NCBI GenBank assembly: GCA_002914845.1
Contig: JXTC01000016.1
Span: 522,765 to 586,764 of the forward strand
Length of the DNA stretch: 64,000 nucleotides
Direction: 5' to 3'
From: Trema orientale
Lineage: Eukaryota > Streptophyta > Magnoliopsida > Rosales > Cannabaceae
Part shown: positions 57,401 to 64,000 of the stretch, in pieces
Layout: each line of letters opens with the position of its first letter
How positions within the stretch are numbered: position 1 is the stretch's first letter
Program-made: the position numbers and the translations under genes
The notes under the pieces: generated by a model
Seen by the model: only the letters and a program-made list of their open reading frames with translations
Database searches by the model: none
What the model was told of the DNA's origin: nothing

Positions 57401-60400
57401 ATATTTGCAACTAGATTTGGAAAAAAAAAAAAAAAAAAAGAAGAGGCCCAAAATATGAGTACGAAGTGTCAAAATCTATGGGTACAAAGGAATTGTTAGT
57501 AATGCCAGGGATACTGATATTTTATACTAAAAATTTATATCAAATGAGGTGACATTCATTTAAACTTTTTTTTTTTGAAAGTGTGACCACACTATTTAAA
57601 GTTATGTGGCTAAAAATGATCCTATATCACTGATATTAGTTTTTTGTATAATATTTTAGTGTCCTAAGATTTTAGGAATGATAAAGGGTGTACATACTAA
57701 ATCAAAAAGAATTGTCATATAATATATAACGCCTTTTTTAATGGTGTTAGTGTACATACTAAAAATATACAATTTTTTAAATTGTTAATTGGTTAGTTTA
57801 AATTAGGGAAACCGCATTATTCACAATATATATATATTATATTTGATTGCCTCTTTCAAGCTCAAAATGATTCTAGAGTACTGCCTTTATATGATATGGG
57901 ATGCAAATACAACTCTTATTTTATATATATATATAATTGTACAAACCTGTACCATGGAGATTGATCATGAATATTTCTTTTTCTTTTCTTAATTTCAGGA
58001 GGATATTGTTGGGCAAGAACGGGTGAGAGACAAGCTGCAAGATTGAGAGCCACATATTTGAAAGCACTATTGCGACAGGATTTGGGGTACTTTGACTTGC
58101 ATGAAACAAGCATATCGGATGTTATAATAAGCATCTCCAATGACAGTCTCATAATTCAAGATGCGATCAGTGAAACGGTAATTTCTTTATTGTATATATC
58201 ATTTTTAACTACAAGTTAATTTTTACATGTTGGTTATTATTATATCATATGAGGTGATAGTCATACATTTCAAAAAAAATTCAAAAAACCTAATATTATA
58301 CATATACATAAAGCAACAAAAACAATAAAATTATACCAGTAAAATTAGAAGGAAAAAGATCTAATCTCTTGAAAACCGATATTGACATGGATGGAAAAAC
58401 GATGTGAGTTAATACACTCTAAAGTCTTTCAAACCATAACCTATCTTTTATATAGTACTTAGTATGTGGATACCTTGTACACTATAAGATAAATTGATTA
58501 GAACCTAGAAATAAGAAATTAAAAACTAAAAGACTAACAAGAAAAATTTCTTGTCACTTAGCTTTTAATTTATATGCATGTTTTTTCTTTTTGTCTAGAA
58601 AATAATGATCTCTCAAAACTCTCAAGAAAATTATATGCTCTTATTCTAACATGTAGCGATAGAGCTGAATTCATGAGCTACTCTGATGATTTTTAGATTC
58701 GTAAAATAGTGGCTACAATAATTTTGCCTTAAATTTATCTACCCAAATATAAATTTCAAATTCTACTCACTAAAAGGTTGGAATTACACTCCCTTATTAT
58801 ATTAAATAGTATTTTTACAGATATTATAACACTAGTAGTAATCGGCCTATGCCATATTGATATAAACACTTTAATCCTTTGTACCATATTATAATTAAAT
58901 TGATATCTGAACTGTACAATCAATTTAATTATATTTTTAATTCTTGACTTTTACTAGTTTTCTCTAATGATCATTTCCAACATATTAATTAAATAAGTTA
59001 ACATAGTCTTGCCAGAGTATTCTATAATCAAGTGCTGAAAACCTATCAATAGATATGTATATACAAATTCAATATTGTCAATTTATAAGTGTTACTGCCC
59101 ACAAATATCTCCCATCACGTTACTGTGAATATTAATCCCTGAATTAGAGTTGCACTTTTAGTAACTCAAATGTCGCAGTATAAACAAAAGATGAACTTAT
59201 AACTAACTCGGGATTGAGAATAAAGTATTATTAATGCCAACTGAAATTTAATAAATCTGACAGTTTTTTTAAGTCTATTAAATCTCATAATTAATCCATT
59301 CAATGTAGTCTAACTACGTTAGGAAATCATACATAGACAAATTACTCAATGAATTTAAAATAGTTAAAATAAAGAGCCCAACTTATTTTATTAACTGCGA
59401 ATAATTCTATTTAATAACAAAATAACTTATTATAAATATCATATGTGAATATGAACTTTTATTCAGTCATACTTATATAATGACATAATGAAATGTCTAA
59501 CAAATTTTATTAATTCTAGAAAAATTTTATTACAAGATGGAATATGCTTTGAAGAATACATATTCCAAATAATACAGTTACATAAAAACATTCCAATCTT
59601 TGTAATATGGCTATTTTTTGCTTACATATTTATTTAAAGACAATTTAGGCGCAAACTTTTTTTTGAAATAAACAATGAACAAAATACACAAGCACAAACG
59701 CATAAAAGTGGTAACTCCATTTGGCTGGCGTAAATTTCAAAATTTGAAAAAAAAAAAAGATTTATGAACCTCCTTCAGATTAAACAAATTACTTCTTTAA
59801 TTATTTTGATACGTATAGTGTATCTAATAGAAGAAAGAAGTGGAAGGGAGAAGAATGGTACAATATATAGTGAATGAATTTAGGGTAAGATAGTTGTTTA
59901 ATAAGAATGATTAATTTTAGAAACCAAAAGATTAGACTATATGGATTTCAAATCATCTGTTTGAACCAATTTTAAATCACTCCATAGTTGGATGGGTCCT
60001 TTCTTTGGATTTATACCAATAACACAACAAAAGAAGAGTCATCTACTTAGTCTCCACTTTCTTTTTGTACCTTTTTTTTTTTTTGGAGACCAAACATAGC
60101 CTCAACGACTTATAAATATTTGAAACAGGTCCCGATGTTTGTGACCAAAATCTCCATGCTCATAAGTAGTTACGTGGTTGCATTCGTATTGTTATGGAAA
60201 TTGGCCATAGTGGCACTCCCTTTTGCAATGCTAGTAATAGTTCCTACTTGGTTGTGTGGAAGATCTTTAATGGGCTTATCAAGGAAGATTAGAAGCGAAT
60301 ATAATAGAGCAGGTACAATTGCAGAGCAAGGAATATCCTCAATTAGAACAGTTTATGCCTTCGTTGGAGAGAAAAAGACAGTAGCAGAATATTCTAAAGC

Positions 60401-60586
60401 ATTAAATGTGTCCGCAAAGTTGGGCCTAAGACAAGGTTTGGTTAAAGGCTTGGCCATTGGAAGCAATGGCATTGTATTTGCCATTTGGGCTTTCCTGTCT
60501 TACTACAGTATTAAATTGGTCAGGTATGATGGCGTCCGAGGAGGGACTGTTTATGCTATAGGCTCTTCTATAATCTTTGGTTGCCG
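54222..60586 (+). CDS. ABCB15-type ABC transporter, 5' part (exons 1-4)
   Basis: Membrane exporter of the plant ABCB (P-glycoprotein) subfamily that couples ATP hydrolysis to substrate export; the substrate cannot be told. Visible coding exons are 54222-54446, 54528-54582, 57999-58177 and 60129-60586, giving ~305 residues in one continuous frame across canonical GT-AG introns. Family blocks in order: [14 protein letters not shown] (N-terminus), [11 protein letters not shown] (helix 1), [20 protein letters not shown] and LRQDLGYFD (coupling region), [27 protein letters not shown] (helix), [33 protein letters not shown] and [19 protein letters not shown]. This is most of the first membrane domain. 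The two ATP-binding domains and the second membrane domain (family proteins have ~1240 residues) are outside the window. The start was chosen at MVLDESS because an upstream ATG at ~54177 lies close behind the TATA box and adds no family sequence. No stop or frameshift is seen, so the gene may be functional if the rest is intact. Confidence 0.88.
54528..54582 (+). other. ABC transporter exon 2
   Basis: 55 bp encoding [18 protein letters not shown] (second helix). The preceding 81-bp intron ends GGTGGCAG and the following donor is G/GTTAAC, leaving one base of the next codon. Confidence 0.85.
54583..57998 (+). other. ABC transporter intron 2 (3.4 kb)
   Basis: Long AT-rich intron with GTTAAC donor and TTAATTTCAG acceptor. 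It includes a GTCAAAAATT-rich patch (54950-55200), an inverted-homology segment at 55225-55275 shared with 53320-53365, an AT microsatellite (56120-56160), a GGTCAAATGCTAGAAA word repeated at ~57300 and ~57350, and A/T runs. No gene was recognised. Confidence 0.7.
56118..56161. repeat. GT/AT microsatellite in intron 2
   Basis: TGTGTGTATATAT... alternating run with short interruptions. Confidence 0.85.
57999..58177 (+). other. ABC transporter exon 3
   Basis: 179 bp. It completes the split Gly codon and encodes [15 protein letters not shown] through IQDAISET, ending in phase 0. The donor is ACG/GTAATT. It includes the first intracellular coupling helix region. Confidence 0.88.
58178..60128 (+). 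other. ABC transporter intron 3 (1.95 kb)
   Basis: AT-rich intron, donor GTAATT, acceptor TTTGAAACAG. No gene or clear transposon hallmark was seen. Confidence 0.7.
60129..60586 (+). other. ABC transporter exon 4
   Basis: 458 bp encoding [13 protein letters not shown] through [11 protein letters not shown], ending two bases into a codon at a strong donor (GTAAGT). It covers helices 3-5 of the first membrane domain and the second coupling region. Confidence 0.88.
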
Positions 60587-60687
60587 GTAAGTAATTTTAA
60601 TTTCCATTTCTGAGTCTTATTTTATAAAATTCTTGACATCCTCATTTTATTTTATTTTTTCGAGATTTATATAACGTAAATAGAATG

Positions 60688-62977
60688 TGTCATGACCGTT
60701 ATTCTAAGGCCGTGACTTTTAGTAATTTTAGGTTGAAACAGTGATAAACAGTAATTTTCCAAAATTCTAGAAAGTCAAGTACTTAAAATTTTTATATTTA
60801 GTCCTCAAAAGTAATCAAATTTCATAATCAAGAAACTTTTCATTAGTATTAATTTTCCACGGAAATCCTCTATTTAAAGTTTAGAGAAAATTCTAATACA
60901 TTAATTTAGGAACCTTGATTATTTCATAAATTTTAGTAAAACGAGTCTATTTAAAACTTAAATATAATGTCCAATTAATTCACGTAAAATCGGTTGTATT
61001 TCCAAGTAATTTTATAGAAAAACCATCCTCATACATCTACTGAGTAGATACACTATTATTGACTAAATAAATTTGACATAAAAATGAGGAGATATTATAG
61101 AATAGGAACCAACCATTGAAGCTGTGGGAAACAATATACGTATGCCAAACAAACTTGACAAGCCACCAAGATAATTACCCCAAAATAAATCCACACCTGA
61201 AAGTGGGAGGAAGTAGGGGGGATGAGCACGTGAATGCGCAGTAGAGATTCAATTACAATTTTTCGTATATAAAAAACATACTCACATTGAAGGTCTTACA
61301 TGGTTAGTACTCCATTCAAAATAGTTCACAAAATCTAAGTAAGAATCACAGTCCCATAGTTCAAACTTTTCAAACTATTGTAAATCGTCCACCAAAACTA
61401 GTACATATCTATTCAAGCCAACATATAACTATGTATGCAATTACGATGTCTGAGATGTCCTAGTGGGTCACCCATAAATCTGAGCCACATAAAGAGGCGA
61501 CCGTAAGTCCGAGCACCCAATGTGGGGTACCATAAGTCTGACGGCTGCGTAAGTATGTAAATGCATGCAAATGCTATATGAATGATAAAATAAGGAAACG
61601 CACTATTTCCACATAATCTCAAAATAACCATGCAGTATTCTTTAATCAAGTAACATTTCGTACTCAAAACTGAGTTCTCAAATCATTTTGGATTTTCTAA
61701 AAATTTCGACATTATAACGACTATTTTTTATCAAAACCCAAAAAAATCCAATTTTCCACAGAAAACAGTTCAAAATATTATATATATATATATATATATA
61801 TATGACACGCCAACCAGTGTGACGTGCCTTCCAGGTAGTTTATATCTCAAATCAGGTCAAAAACAGATATAAACACAATTTTTTAGAAATTAAATCACAA
61901 AATTCCATATTTATTAAAAATATGTTAATTTATAAATTAAATTAATTTTAGAATCAAGTAATCGAATCCCTACCTTAATCAAGTGTCCAAATAGTGCTAC
62001 GGGGCTATGGAGAAGATTTGGTGTCTTTTAGGTATCGTTTGGAGGGTCAGGCGTCGTTTTCGAACCTTTGATCGATAGGTTTGAAAACTCGATTTATAAT
62101 CGGAGCCTCAGATCGTGAAACGGACTACACCACTAAATTCAGAGCACCTAAAATTGCTAGGTTAGATATATAACTTGACCGATTCGAGCTCGGGCCGTAC
62201 TTGGGCTCACGGCACCCAAAACGAGGAAATCTGAGCCGTTGGATTTATTTTTTCATGCCCGTCACCAAACATAGTCAATATATATATATCAAAATTCTTG
62301 TTTTTACGAGTGCATCACAAATATGTGATTTATTTTACGATATAACGGTCGGATTGAAAAATTTAAATACAAAATTAAAATAGCTCAAAATCGAAAAAAA
62401 ATAGTAAAATTCAATCTGGGCACATTTGAGTTTAGATATATATACCACGTGAATGTTTGTGAACGAGTTGAACCCGACCAGTTTCATGGCGAAAGGATGC
62501 CGGAGTCAGCGCCGGCGAGCTTCGGAACCCGTGGCATTTTTAGGCTTTTTCCGGCGAATGCGGGACTTTCAGGCAGCGGGACTTGCGACGGAAGCTTCAT
62601 CTAGTGTCAGGCTCTCGACGCTGGTCGGTGGCGGCGTCCGTCAATGGTAGGAAGCAGTTGAACGGACAGTCGCTAGAATTTCGGCGTTTTCACTGTTAAC
62701 TACAGAGAGAAAATCGGGAGGGAGGAGAGAGAGAAGAGAGAGGGGAAATGGGTTGGCCACGTGTCAGCCTATTAAATGGGCAGTGCAATTTTTAAAAAAA
62801 TTGCACATAAGTCCTTGGTTTTTAACTTTTGTTTTAATTTCACCCATAAAATTTGCAGTTTAGTCACTTTTTCGAAAATTTTCACACTTTAATCCCGAGT
62901 TCGAAATTTTAATTTTAATTTAATTTTTTTCTGGGTCAAACGACCAAAATACCCTTATGAAAATAAGGGATTTTACG
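60688..62977 (-). repeat. Gypsy LTR in intron 4 of the ABC transporter gene (element C)
   Basis: The plus strand runs TGTCATGACC...TTTTACG, ~2290 bp. It is related to element B's LTR: shared blocks include CCCGTCACCAAA-ATAGTCAATATATAT, GAGCCGTTGGAT and a GC-rich patch at 62450-62660. The right terminus is followed by a purine tract on the minus strand, so this is the 3' LTR of a minus-strand element entering from the right. Repeated AAGTCTGA/GAGTCCGA words (61440-61560) are typical of this LTR type. Confidence 0.75.
61773..61803. repeat. TA microsatellite
   Basis: About 14 TA units inside the LTR. Confidence 0.9.
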
Positions 62978-62994
62978 TTCTTCCCCCCTTAAAA
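62978..62994 (-). other. Polypurine tract of element C
   Basis: The minus strand TTTTAAGGGGGGAAGAA abuts the LTR end, as at 31960-31974 of element B. The sequence beyond it (GAATTTCAGGACGAAATTC, minus) matches the tail of element B's polyprotein-LTR junction. Confidence 0.7.
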
Positions 62995-63755
62995 GAATTT
63001 CGTCCTGAAATTCAAACACGACAGTGGTACAAGTAAAACAACAAGTGAAGCACTTGTTATAGAATGTAGGAGTAGTAAATCGAACACTAGCTAAATCAAG
63101 AAGTGTGAAATATACACTTCTCACTTGGTATTAGAATTCCGCCAATATACGAATGCCATACAAAGGTATGTGATAAGAATGTATATAAAGAGACATAGAA
63201 TCGCAAGATGACTCACCGGTAGGTACAAGACCGCGACACAAGAGATTAGAAATGATGACCCCAGATTGGTAATAAGTCATAGAAGTAATAACGATAATCT
63301 AGGAACAGGAGTTGAAAATATAAGACTTCTATAACCAGAATACTGATTGTTAGGTACCAAATAAGTCTAACAGATCAAATGTCAGGTACATACAATACCG
63401 TCCCCAGATCATATCAGATCAATAACACGCTGGAACCATTCTATTTGTTATAGTTAAACTTGGTCCTAAATAATCACTGAGTCTAAAGACTCTAACAAGA
63501 TTCTCATCAGCACAAGATCGCACTCAACAATGTTTCAAATGGGAAACAATTATACTTGTGTTACACCACACATAGGGTAGACGACTTCAGAGGTGACAGT
63601 AAGGATACAATGATATAAGTAATTTACTGTTCCTCATAACGAGTGAGAAACAACTATGTACACAAGATATTTCTAGTCAAGGACAAGACCAGGATCACTA
63701 TGAATGGAAATCTCGAACACAGAAGTACTTAACACAATAAATGCTAGAATTGCCT
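62995..63755 (-). other. Internal region of element C, no coding recognised
   Basis: Adjoins the purine tract, so should be the 3' end of the internal region, yet no chromodomain or integrase tail is readable in any frame. It may be a non-autonomous derivative or a decayed tail (inference). Confidence 0.4.
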
Positions 63756-64000
63756 AACACTTAGGACAAAAACATACATGCATGCAAACTATGAAAAATA
63801 CATGTTCACATCATGAACGCAGCGGAAAATTATAGCGGATTTAGGTTTTAAAATTTTTACATGAAAATAGTTTTCATAACCATATTACATGCATATATCA
63901 TATACAGGATCATATATAACATAAATCAAATCTAGATGCACAAACCCTAGAGATGAGATTAGGGTTTACCTCTTGTAGCGTGCTCCTCCTTGATCTCCTT
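63756..64000 (-). repeat. Probable copia LTR end at window edge
   Basis: The minus strand reads AAACCCTAATCTCATCTC..., then ATATGATCCTGTATATG, then TTTTCCGCTGCGTTCATGATG. The CCGCTGCGTT block near the 3' end of the LTR also occurs in the copia solo LTR (9938-9950). It runs off the right edge. Confidence 0.45.

Noticed and set aside
57916-58152. Minus-strand open stretch over ABC exon 3
   Set aside because: It is antisense to an exon with strong family similarity and correct splice sites.
61413-61667. 84-codon minus-strand open stretch
   Set aside because: It lies in the subrepeat region of the element C LTR and has no protein features.

Overview
This is AT-rich nuclear DNA from a flowering plant, most likely a eudicot. 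The evidence is Athila-, Del/Tekay- and copia-type LTR retrotransposons, a Mutator-like element (MULE), an L1-type LINE tail, MITEs, and one intron-containing host gene of the plant ABCB transporter family. No tRNA, rRNA, bacterial-type operon or CRISPR array was found. Two runs of N mark assembly gaps (30770-31005 and 50185-50396).

Layout. 1-4503: tandem array of very short LTR elements on the minus strand, five ~430-bp LTRs alternating with four ~580-bp internal segments. 4504-6627: mostly unassigned AT-rich DNA with one MITE and one possible 51-bp exon. 6628-15274: decayed Athila-type Ty3/gypsy element on the plus strand (LTR, tRNA-type primer site, gag, protease, reverse transcriptase, RNase H, integrase); a copia solo LTR (8360-10027) sits between its LTR and primer site. 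15275-26744: unidentified, possibly LTR-derived DNA split by a solo gypsy LTR (17463-25777, minus), which is itself split by a 5.4-kb MULE (18960-24360). The MULE carries a degraded transposase gene and, convergently, a small gene for a GRF-type zinc-finger/membrane protein. 26745-46850: a second copy of the copia LTR, split by an 18.8-kb Del/Tekay-type element with ~3-kb LTRs (27341-46187, plus), which is split in turn by an 8.2-kb Del/Tekay-type element (30461-38667, minus). 47690-51390: copia coding remnants on the minus strand, interrupted by a 5'-truncated LINE (50059-50530). 52640-54095: LTR scraps, two MITEs and a duplicated segment. 54222-60586: the first four exons of an ABCB15-type ABC transporter (plus strand, open frames, canonical splice sites). 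60688-64000: a further Del/Tekay-type LTR with adjoining internal DNA (minus), then a probable copia LTR end.

How it fits together. The only convincing host gene is the ABC transporter. Its visible part encodes most of the first membrane domain; the ATP-binding domains would lie beyond the right edge, past the retrotransposon in intron 4. Everything else is transposon-derived. Target-site duplications (AATAA, GAAAT, CCATA, AGATATG, and 9-13-bp repeats at the MULE, one MITE and the LINE) allow insertion order to be read directly: copia LTR, then the long-LTR gypsy element, then the 8.2-kb gypsy element; and separately host DNA, then the gypsy LTR, then the MULE. All boundaries were read by eye without alignment software.
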